Positions 11,801 through 23,800 of a DNA stretch of 60,000 bases are shown piece after piece. Source of the DNA: Liolophura sinensis (Eukaryota; Mollusca; Polyplacophora; Chitonida; Chitonidae); NCBI RefSeq assembly GCF_032854445.1, contig NC_088304.1:9685704-9745703 (forward strand), written 5' to 3'. Each line of letters begins with the position of its first letter. The stretch's first letter is position 1. The notes below the pieces were generated by a model that searched no databases, was not told where the DNA came from, and saw only the letters and a program-made list of their open reading frames with translations. The position numbers and the translations under genes are program-made.

Positions 11801-14800
11801 AAAAAAAAGTAAGGCACTATTGATCAGAGGATGTTCGTCATATTCCAGAGAGAACCTCCCAGTGCATGTAGCTCAGATGGTAGAACGCTGGACTTAAAAA
11901 CAGTGATCCTAGTTCAGATGTTGGTGAACAAAGCAGCCAGTTCTGGAATGGACACTGGCTCCTTTTTTAAAGTTATTCTCGCGGCAGTAAGGCTGGAAAA
12001 TTGCTGATGTAGCCTTAAGTCAGAATCATTTGTTCAGTCTTAAATGGAATCTGCGAAGTTAGCATGTCACTCAAAACCTGGTACATGTCACTTCTTTGAA
12101 TATAAATTCTGCAGCTAAACCAGTGGAAATGTACATGCATGTATGGGATGAATGACAGAGTATTCATGTTGCAGAACACACAAAAAAGTTGGAGAAGTAT
12201 TGTGTTAAAACAAGAGATAGAAAGCTGTGCCTTTACTTGCAAAGGTTTTGAGGGCAGTGCCCCATCCCTTTGTGTTTGCAATAAGGACAGACGGGTAGGG
12301 CAGTTAATCAGTTCCGAGCTGCACTTGGCATTCTCTGTGTGTCCAAGATTTGAAAGCAGTTGCATGTTATGTACTTTGTATGTATACATGTTTGTACATA
12401 GTAAGCTCGGGGGAGGAGGGTAGGTGGTTGTAAACAGTTCAATCTTCATTTATTTTTAGAAAACAGGTTTAAAGGTATATCATGGACCTTTATCCTCCTT
12501 TCTTTAGGAGGTCTTTTTGAGGGAAGTGAAATTCAGTGTGTTACCTGTGCGTGTAACAATGTTTTGTGAAGCTTCTGTTGACAAGGAACTGTTGATGGTT
12601 GAGAGGGGGTTGAAATGAGGAATTGAGGGAACACACATTAACACACTTAATGACTGCATGCACAGGTACCCTACCCTTATTAGAGTTTACCTTATAATAG
12701 TATACAACATCCCTGATAACAATAATCTAGGGCTTTGTTACCACATTATTGCTCCCATATGAATAAATTAATCATTCATAGTATACAGTAAACAACAAAT
12801 GAGCTGAAAAAAATGTGGTTAAGATGATGTGGGATCAGAGATGTGTAAATTATGCAAATGTACATGCTTGTTGTGTGGCTAGTTTGCTTACTACATACAT
12901 GTATTTCAGCGTAAGTGATGCCCGCATATGGCCGTAATAATGATAATGACACAATTAACTGTCACTAGAAAACTGATTCATGGTATAATAGGATCGCGGT
13001 AGATGTGAAGACACTGAAAATGTCACCTACATGTACAACAGAATCGTATGTCTAATTCTACATCTACATATACGCCAAGTAATACATTTGGAGGAAACAA
13101 ATTCAGCATTTTTCTACAGCTGACAGGCACACGACATGACAAGCTTCACATAAGCCATTATTGCAAAGACAAGTCATCCGGGTGTGCGGCCTGTGAGGTT
13201 GTGCTGTCGGCCAGGTCCAGAACATGCCTGTTAATTTGCCTGGTAGCAGTTCTGATGTGATTGCATTGAGGAGAGGGCGGGATTCTGCCCTCTGCTCTAA
13301 TAGGCCTATCTGGCCAGGCTGGCTGACATGGTAAATGTCTTGTGTCTCCCCCAGGGCTCTGCTGACATGGCAGTATCCTTGGTTGGACAGCTGGGATGCT
13401 GCATTTACTATCAGTGGTAATGTTTCAGCTTTGACAAGCTGCTAGGGCCATTAGTTGGATATCTCTTAGACTTACATGTATATGTGTACATGCACATACA
13501 TGTATACAGGCATACATTGAAGATGGCAGTATTGCTGCAGCTGCATCTGCATATTGGTATTTTTATACCCCCCTCAAATTAAAATTAGAGGGGGGTGGGG
13601 GGAGGTATACTGGAATGTCTTTCTGCCTGTAGTAGACCCAATTTTATCCACGCATTTCCTCCCAAACTACTTCACTGATTTGGTATGAAACTTACCATAC
13701 GTCTTGCCTATCATGTGAACTTGGTGGCGTTAATTATTCAGTGATTTGAATTTGTGCATGCTTAAGTTTAATGGAAATCGGGCACATGTAATTATTTAGC
13801 ATTTTGCATAATAGTGCTTTTACATATTTTTAGATTTTGTCCTTGCAACTTTCCTAAAGTCTTGAATGTATTTCCTTGAAACATAGCATTCATATTCTGT
13901 ATCGTAAAAACTTATGCATTCATGATTACTGTCATTCAGGTACTGTCGTTCATGATTACTGTCATTCAGGTACTGTCGTTCATGATTACTGTCATTCAGG
14001 TACTGTCGTTCATGATTACTGTCATTCAGGTACTGTCATTCAGGTACTGTCATTCAGGTACTGTCGTTCATGATTACTGTCATTCAGGTACTGTCGTTCA
14101 GGTACTGTCGTTCATGATTACTGTCATTCAGGTACTGTCGTTCATGATTACTGTCATTCAGGTACTGTCGTTCATGAACTTAGTGCAATAACGGAATTTC
14201 CTGTACACAGCTTTTGTCCTTACAAAGCCTGTAACTTGGTGTTTGTCTTTTGTGTCATCTAAACATTTCACATACTTAGTAATAACGACATCCTGTTTAT
14301 CCTGTTTATTTTGCAATGTTGTGGGATGGATGGAATATTTCAAACATCCGAATTCTATTTCTCTGATGGTGCAATGATTAATCCTAAATGATATGCTCAT
14401 GTTGTTTAAGATCAGAGTGTTAGGTAAAAGCACTGGACTGAGTCTTACCTAAGACGTATCACTGAAAAATTGTTAAGTACGACGTTAAACCCCAAGCACT
14501 CACTCACCCCATGAAAAAAAAAAACAAAAACATGAGTTATGTTCATTTTATATGCTCATGTTGTTTATGGTCAGATTGTTAGGTAAAAGCATACATGCAC
14601 ACATGAAAGAAAAAAAAATACAGAAAAGAATAAAAGACAACACAACTGTGTTACTGCACAAAATAACATAAGGGTACATGCATGGTAGGACATGTTAAGA
14701 TCCACAACCCAGTTTCACAAAGCGGCGTACAACATTTTTTTTGTTGTACATTTGTACATGTATGACACCTTTGTCAAAGTAGGCCCAACTGCAGGTAATA

Positions 14801-14844
14801 AATATTGCATGTGCAGTGTGTGTATAACTATATATATACAGCTG

Positions 14845-14885
<41 letters not shown>

Positions 14886-17800
14886 TATTTTCCTCTCTAT
14901 ATATATATATATATTTGTGTGTGTGTGTGTGTTATTCAGTTTTGTATGTGTATGGTTACAGTTGCATTGTACATGCATTAATATGTGTTTCCATGATTTT
15001 CCCCCTTCCATTAGATTGTTGAAAGCCAGGGAAGAGAGTTACGTCATTTAAATCCGTAACACCCTTCCTCTAATCTCATTACTTTAATAAAATAACTTCT
15101 TTCCCCTGACAATGGCCAGGCCAGGTAGCCTGAGGGAAATGTCTGTTGGTAGAAGAGGTAATGGTGTAATAAAGCTAGGAGTATCTGTTGAGAAGATGGT
15201 GGTAGGTGCAACCTATAAATCCGGGGGTTGATCTATGTGAACAGCTTGGCTTTGAACCATTTTTATATTTTTTTAAAAATACAGTGTGAAACACAAGAAT
15301 GAAAGTTTCTCCCAGGCTTCTGACCCCAAAACCCTTTTGAAAGGTTAAAAAATGGCTTTGATTAGAGTCTAGGTGATAAAAAAATGGAACTTTTGTAACA
15401 AGGGTGATTTTAGCTTGTTTAATCAGAGTTAACATGCACAGTGATAAGATTTTAATTGAGGTGCAGAATTCAAGAGGCTGTCCCTTAAGGGCTTGCCCTC
15501 TCTCCACGTACCTGTTCCATAAGGGCTTGCCCTGTCTTCATGTACCTGTGCATACCCAGTTCTAGATCTTGCATGTATTTGTTGCAGTCTGTCTGTAGGT
15601 GTTATACCACATATGTAAATTTGACCTTCATATAGCATATCTTCAAGTTCAGATTCCATTTTAAAAGGATAATTCACAAGACCATGGAGACTACATGTAA
15701 AGTGTACTGTTCAAATAGTAGAACGTATGAACTTCGCACAAACTGTAAAATAACCTGTCTAGTTAAGAGAGTGTGTATCATATACTGTATGCCTTAGCAT
15801 GCATCATGTCTGAGGTCAGATTTGTTGAGGATTTAGGGTGTTATAGCATACATATAGAAGTACCTGCAGCTCATACATGTAGAAGTAGATGAAGCTCACA
15901 TGTGTATGTAGAAGTACATGCAGCTCATACATGTAGGAGTACATGCAGAAGCACATGCAGCTCATACATGTACATGTAGAAGTACATGCAGCTCATACAT
16001 GTGCATGTAAAAGTACATGCAGCTCATACATGCATGTAGAAGTACATGTACATGCAGCTCATACATGCATGTAGAAGTATAAGCAGCTCATACATGCAAA
16101 AGTACATGCAGCTCATACATGTGCATGTAGAAGTACATGCAGCCCATACATGCATGTAGAAGTATAAGCAGCTCGTACATGCAAAAGTACATGCAGAAAC
16201 ACATGCAGCTCATACATGTGCATGTAGAAGTATATGCAGCTGCTACATGTAGAAGTACATGCAGCTCATACATGCATGTAGAAGTATAAGCAGCTCATAC
16301 ATGCAGAAGTACATGCAGAAGCACATGCAGCTCATACATGTGCATGTAGAAGTACATGCAGCTCATACATGTAGAAGTATATGCAGCTCATACATGTAGA
16401 AGTACATACAGAAGCACATGTAGCTCATACATGTACATGTAGAAGTACATGCAGCTCATACATGTAGGTGTACATGCAGCTCATACATGTAGGTGTACAT
16501 GCAGCTCACACATGCACTTAGAAGTATATGCAGCTCATACATGTAGAAGTACATACAGAAGCACATGTAGCTCATATATGTACATGTAGAAGTACGTGCA
16601 GCTCATACATGTGCATGTAGAAGTACATACAGCTCATACATGTAGGAGTACATGCAGAAGCACATGCAGCTCATAGATGTGCATGTAGAAGTATGTGCAG
16701 CTCATACATGTAGAAGTACATACAGCTCACATGTGCATGTAGACATTCATGGAGCTCATACATGTAAAAGTACTTGCAATTCATGCATGTAGAAGTACTT
16801 GCAGCTCATGCATGTAGAAGTACATGTAGATGATACATGTAGAATTATTTGCAGCTCATACATGTAGGAGGACATGCAGCTCATACATGTAGAAGTACAT
16901 GTGGATGATACATGAAAAATTATTTGCAGCTCATACATGTAGGAGGACATGCAGCTCATACATGTAGGAGGACATGCAGCTCATACATGTAGAAGTACAT
17001 GTAGATGATACATGAAAAATTATTTGCAGCTCATACATGTAGGAGGACATGCAGCTCATACATATAGGACATACAGTTCATACATGTAGAAGTACATGTA
17101 CATGTAGATGATACATGTAGAATTATTTGCAGCTCATACATGTAGGAGGACATGCAGCTCATACATGTAGATGATACATGAAGAATTAATTGCAGCTCAT
17201 ACATGTAGGAGGATATGCAGCTCATACATGTAGGAGGACATGCAGCTCATACATGTAGAAGTACTTGCAATTCATGCATGTAGAAGTATTTTCAGCTCAT
17301 ACATGTAGGAGGACGTGCAGCTCATACATGTAGGACATGCAGCTCATAAATATAGAAGTACTTGCAAGTTATACATGCAGAAGTACATGCAGCTCCTAAA
17401 TGTACAAGTACATGTACAAGAGCTAAAGTATAAATACATGCACAGGTATTAGCTAAGTGTACATGTAATGCCTTATAAGACCTGTATGTACCTTTTTTGA
17501 AGCCTTCGAGGTATCTGTGACAGTGGCATGTCTCGCCCTGTAACTCATAATGTATTGTAATTGCACATTACCTCGGCTGAATGTTCAGTGGTTCAAATGT
17601 TCAGGGCAACACCTCATTAGTAGGCAGTCAAGACTTAATGACCAGGCCATGTTCTTATGTCAGTATGAGATTTTTTGATAGGCCTGGTAGTAGTGCCAGC
17701 TATAAAGCAATTTGAAGACCTAGAGGGCTCCCAGAAGATATCTGTGAGCAGCCCAAGGCATTTACGCCAGATGCATATTTACACGTACACTGTATGTACA

Positions 17801-20800
17801 ATGTTGTCACTACCATGTCGCTTGCAACAGCAGGTGTATCCTTATTATCATTTGATCATTGTGAATGTCAGAATTGGCCCTATTAGAGTCAAGGAAAGTG
17901 TCAAATAGTTAGTGGTTAAAGGGGTTGGTCATGCGAGACATGGTATCATGACCGCTTGCCTGCCAACAGTGTAAGAGAGTTAACCAGTAAATTGCCAGAT
18001 GTTGGTAGTTTACTCCAGTCACTCAGGTTTTTTCTACCCATGTGCACTGGTCGCCGTCGTGTTAAGTGAATAATTCTTCAGTACGGCTAAATGCAACAAT
18101 TGAATGAACGTATGAATAAATAAATAGAGTATACATACATGTACGTGCTTCAGTTAACAAGGTGACCGGACTTACTCTAGTTTTATTAGCCACAGGTGGT
18201 TTGAACTCAGAAGATGATGACTAATTACTTCTTTAGCACTCCTAAAGAAATGCTCCTTACCTGTTAATTTAATATGGTGGTCTTGTTTGCTATGACAAAA
18301 AACATTGAACACCGAGGCGTGACAGCTGACGTATTCCAGGCATCTGTAAAATTTCATTTCTGATTCTTCTCTTGTTGGGGAAACCCCTTGTGTTTTCACA
18401 CCAGGCAGATGTACATGTAAGATACAGCCAATCAACATAATGTCATTAACTATTGTCAGTTTAATTGACTTTGGGAATCGTGAGAAAAAAATGTGATCAT
18501 GTAAGATGTGTAATCTCAATCATTTTAAGATCGCTTTCTGGTTTTCTCAGATTGGTTTGTGCTGTCAGACTTGGAGAATTGGTATTCTGCCCTACACATA
18601 CATACACTATGTGGGTAAAGCACAGTCCACAGACTTCACTAACAATTAAGGCTACTGACAAGTATGTTAGACTCCAGCCCAGTCCATTTGTTGACCATGT
18701 TGTCCTGGAGTCTTCCAAACATGATCCAATGTACATGTGCCTGTACCTGCAGGAATGATGAGGGTTCAACAGCATAGCCACACAACCTTGAAGAGTGAAT
18801 GTGTGTTGTATTCTGTGGGCATTTCTTTACTAGAGGACATTGAGAGCTGTTAACTGTTGAAAGAAGATTGCTGTGGCACAGCTATTGAGAACCTGGCTAG
18901 GCCATCATTAAAAATGCGTTTAGGTGTAAATGAGAGAGCATACCAAATAAGGGTGCTTCTCAAAATGTTTTTTGCGATTTTTTTTTCTCAGTGGTAATTT
19001 CTTTAATAAAAACACAATTTTATTCATGAGCTGGAATTAAAAAAAAAAAAAAAAAGAATTCCCTCCAGACCCACATTTTGTCTGATATGTTTGGGTTACT
19101 CAAAGAATTTTTAAAGGATGGCCTTACAAGGACTTCTGAAAGATCACAAAAACAGCGGATTTCTGTGTTTATAGCGGTCATACTTTTGAACTGAATCAGA
19201 TGATTTTAATCCCTGTGTTGATCTTCTGTTGAATTCATTAGACCGAAGAAAAAAGTCCTGTGAAGTTTTCATTTGATTGAATTTGTAAAATATTTATACA
19301 CAAATTGTCCCCATGGTACTGTGTGTGTATTAGTTCAAAAAGTTAGTTCTCCTAGTTCAAAAAATGGACGCCACGATATGGCTGAAATATTGCTTGTGTG
19401 GCGTTAAACCATAATCATTCATTCAAAAAATGGTGTCAGCAATTATTAAATGTATACTGTTGTTGTCGTTTCAGGAAATGGCGTTTACACTACACTCCTC
19501 CGGTGTCCCCAGAAGATCTGCAAGGTGTATCCATCATCAAACCACTCACCGGGGTCGACCCCCATCTGTACATCAACCTCGAAACATTCTTCAAACTTAA
19601 ATATCCAGCAGTAAGTATAATTCGTAATCAAAAGTTTTCAGGTTCATGCTGCACAGTGGCTCTAATTTTTGCATTTTCAAGTGCAGAGCCACTGCCATCA
19701 CCCTGGCAATGATTCTCAGGTCTTTATTTCTAAAAAGAGTCCTGTAAACTTACTTTGCCGGAAATCTATGTGTCAAATTTAGGACCACATAGCAGTTACA
19801 CAAAGGAGATATTATTAATCAGAAATTTGAGAGCATCTAATTTTAAAAATTATTAGTGTAATTTTTGTGGGGGGGGAACCCAGTCAGATTCTTGTAGTTT
19901 TGTTTCATGGAGATGTAGGCATTGCTTATTTATTTGATGGCTGATGATGCCCGTGTACATTTTTTTTTTATCTTAGAGGTTTTATCGAAATATCAAGAGG
20001 ATTTATAGCAGTACATTGCTCTTTCTAAACAGGTGGCAGAGAGATCAGTTTAATATACATTTATACGTGTAACATTGCATTTATACAACTAGTTTAGTAT
20101 AGCAAAATATAGGGTTAGAACCAGGAGCCTGAGCAGCACATCTGTTGTTCACATCCTCATAAATATAGATTTGTGCAGAATAATTGCATATTTTTATACA
20201 CATACATGTACATGTATGTCTACAGATATGGTCATAGTACATGCATTATAAAGCGGTGCATGTATATTATGAAGCAGTTGTTGTTGACATTGTTACCTAT
20301 ACAACAGACATGTTTGTATATGCTGTATATACTTCTACCTTTTGTATTGTGGGCAGTGGGAGCCTTCGTGGCTCAGTTGGTTAGCCCACTAGCGCAGAGC
20401 GATGACCCAGGAGCCTCTCACCAATGTGAGCTAATGTGAGTCCAGCTCATGCTGGCTTCCTCTCCGGCTGCACTTGGGAAGGTCTGCCAGCAACCTGGGG
20501 ATGGTCGTGGCCTTCACCCGTTTCCTTCAACCATAATGCTGGCCGCTGTCATATAAGTGAAATATTCTTGAGTATGGTGTAAAATACCAATTCAAATAAG
20601 TAAATAAATATTGTGGGTGGAGGAAGTTGTGAGGAGGGGAGGGAGGGGGGGCTTCTTTACACGTAGTCTATATATACATGTATATATGTACATACATGCA
20701 CCGGTTATGTAAATCTACGTGTACATAGTGGATATTGCACAGTGAAGGTTGAATACCATAAATATTGTTCGAGTGAGAGGTGAAAATGATATCATTTCTA

Positions 20801-23800
20801 CCTTTCACGAGAACAGTATTTATGGTAATCGCGTGAGAGGTGGAAAAGATGTCATTTCTACCTTTCACGAGAACAGTATTTATGGTAATCGCGTGAGAGG
20901 TGGAAATGATGTCATTTCTACCTTTTCGTCATATTTCTGATTCTATTCAGAGGCGCTTCAATTTCGTTCACGTCCGCGCTCGCAAAATCTTTTTACAGCT
21001 TTAAACATTATCTGTAAGTAATTATGCATTCGACAAAAGTGCTTAATGCTAATGCAATATAGGTATTTATGTAAATTAAGCACATGAAGAATTTGTACCT
21101 CTTTTTTTGGCGAACTACATACATGTATTGTGCGGAAGTGCATGGTCTTGTGATGCAGTCCACTAAGATTTCACTGTGACTGCATGAAGTGACGCAATGA
21201 ATGTAGCAGACAGCATGTACAAAAGTAGTTCCGGCAAGGTCAGCTGTGGGTCATGGGTCAAGGTCTCCAGCAGTGTAATAGCAAACAAATTGATATCTAA
21301 CTAGTGCAGATATCATTTTTATCAGTGAAGGAAATACTGGAATTTCACTTATGTATAAATAATGTTACATACTTGGCTGTGACATCTGTCCTATTATGTA
21401 TTCCATCAGTATGCGATGAAATCAGAATACGGTCAGATATTTCATCGAGATGATCAATATTTTCACAAGCCTAAGGGGCAGCTGGAAATATTGATCTTCA
21501 AGACGAATTTATCAAAATGAAGAACATTAAGGACAATTTTTCTTGGCTTAATACTGCTACTTCAGCCAATGCTCACTGTGTTTTCAAGGACGTTTTGACA
21601 CTGTGAGGCAAGCAGTATGTTAAACCGAAGTCAATGCATGCATGATGAGAAGACGAGCATGAGGCCCAACTGGGAACCTTGGTTGATCTGAGAGAAAAAT
21701 ACTTGCCTTAAGTTAACTGCTAGTTGGCCATTTACGATTCAGTTTGCAAGGATTTGCGATTTAATAGTGTCCTAAAGATGTTAGTAAATGTCTTTCCCAC
21801 TCGGCACATAAATTTGCTGCAAACATGTCCCCCCCCCCCTACAACCTTCTTGCTTTGGGAAGTGGGAAGTTTTTGTAATTTGAGCTTCTTTCACTCATTT
21901 TTCCTGTCTAGTAAATATGTAAAAGTTGAGAGTAGGTATGATAGGATAGAAAGAATGATTCCGAGTTCTAAAATTTCAGCTCTTCCACAATTACTTGACT
22001 GAATGAAAATGAATTAAAGTGGCTACTGATAAAAAATCATTATTTCTTAAATATCAATCTACTGTCAATACCTGCTACATTCCTGTGCATAACTCTCACG
22101 TTTTAGATTGTGATGTTTGCTAGATACTCGATACACGTATATATAAACCTGTTAGTGCAGGTACGTACTTGCACATGTCAAATGTACTCTTATTTCAGAT
22201 ACGAGACAAATGACATTTAATTTTATTCATTTCCTATCAGTTAAGTTAATCCATAATCGTTCATTTGTCTCCTATCTGATAGACAAGTTGATAGCATCAG
22301 TTGTCGTTATCTTGTACAACAGCATGTTCAGACCAACATATACAGGTCATACATGTACATGTACATTGAAACATGAAGCCTATAAAGACTCAAAGATGCA
22401 AAACACACGTGTACTTATATGCGTGTACAAATATATCTAGATGTAGTTATAAATTACCCTCTGGCATATATTATTCATGGTTTGTGCCATACATGTACAT
22501 ATGTGACGATCTCAACCCAACCCCCCCCCCCCCCCTCTTTTTTTTTCCTTTAATCACACATAGGTTAACAATTGAGATGTTGTTATACATTAACAAATGA
22601 GATGTTGTTATACATTAATGAATGAGATGTTGTTGTACATTAATGAATAATGCATGTGTATGTGTGCAGCTAACATCAACATTTGTCACCTGAGCTGTGT
22701 CTGCTTGATCTTTTTTTTCTGTTGCCATGCATTCATTGAGCTAATGATTGTATTATCTTGACAGAGTAAAGGGAACTCATGTACTTGGTTGGTACATATC
22801 CTTTACTTTACTTGAATCAAAATGGCACATTGAGTGAAATTGTGGCGGTTAATGCTCAGATAATCTTAAGAAAAGGCCTAATGTTTTATTAAAGTGGTTG
22901 CCCATGTCAGAAGTGCGTGGATTTACTTTGAGTAATGTACATGTACACTTTCAAACCAATAACTTGTAACCAAGAATGCATCATTTCTGTTTTAGATATT
23001 AGTTAATTAATTGCTGATATTAAAACTGATCTAAGTGGGAGCTGATCTTATATGTATGTTTATGAACATCTAGGAACGACTGAAGCCCAGTCGAAATCCA
23101 TTTGTTTTGTTCTTGAAAACTGGCCAGACAGTGCTTATACATGCATTAACGTTGATGCACACCTACGTGTGCATATACATTTGGCTGTTTTCCAGACTTT
23201 GTTTATTTGCAATTATTTCAGCATGATGTTTTTTTGTTGGAGATGCACATGGGTATAACTTTAGATGGGAATTATCAGTTCCGTGCTTTTTTTCTTAAAT
23301 TACATATATACATATATATAACTGCATTTGGAATACAACGATGTGGAAATTTGATTTTTCCTTTGTTTTCTCTTATACCTACGCTCCACATCAGAACAAT
23401 CAATTTCTTTCTTATATATGTAACCTGCCCCGATAGCACTCGCTCACTCTTGCACATACACACATATACTGGACATGTGTGACTTATAAGTTAAGGTTTC
23501 TGTGTTAAACACAGTTTAAACAGTAGATAGTATAGGCATAAGATGTTGACCCCAATAAAATCATTTAAACTGATTGCCTGAAGTTGTGATTTTGACCTAC
23601 ATGATACAAGTAGCAGTGTATTTCACCTAAAATTTGGTATGTAAAAATACATTTTCAGAAGCACTCAAAATAATACTAATGATACCAGCATTCGAGATTT
23701 TTTTTGGATAAGAAATTAATCAAACTTCACCAAAAAACACACAACACTATAGTGGCCATAAGGTAGATGAATCAATCAGAATCAAGCAAAATGTGTCATT

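Larger units (their letters stand above)
5852..19474 (+). other. UGCG: UGCG intron 1 (13.6 kb)
   Basis: A GT-AG intron. It holds SINE copies (6982-7092, 9102-9252, 11862-12036, 14448-14510, 17990-18127, 19368-19421), a 30-bp minisatellite (13917-14176), TA/TG microsatellites (14836-14935) and the 25-bp minisatellite at 15848-17410. A CpG-containing stretch just after exon 1 (5880-6300) includes a doubled CGCCGAGGTTTTG at 5891-5916 and could be regulatory. I saw no additional exon or transposon protein in the remaining unique-looking DNA. Confidence 0.9.

Noticed and set aside
15848-17410. Open frames on the - strand rich in [10 protein letters not shown]-type repeats
   Set aside because: These are translations of the minisatellite. 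Frames shift with unit length and there is no splice or family support.
20354-20470. A functional tRNA gene
   Set aside because: The A box is good but the sequence continues into the SINE-A body and tail with a target-site duplication, so it is a SINE head. The heads at 11862, 46701, 55290 and 58600 were judged likewise.
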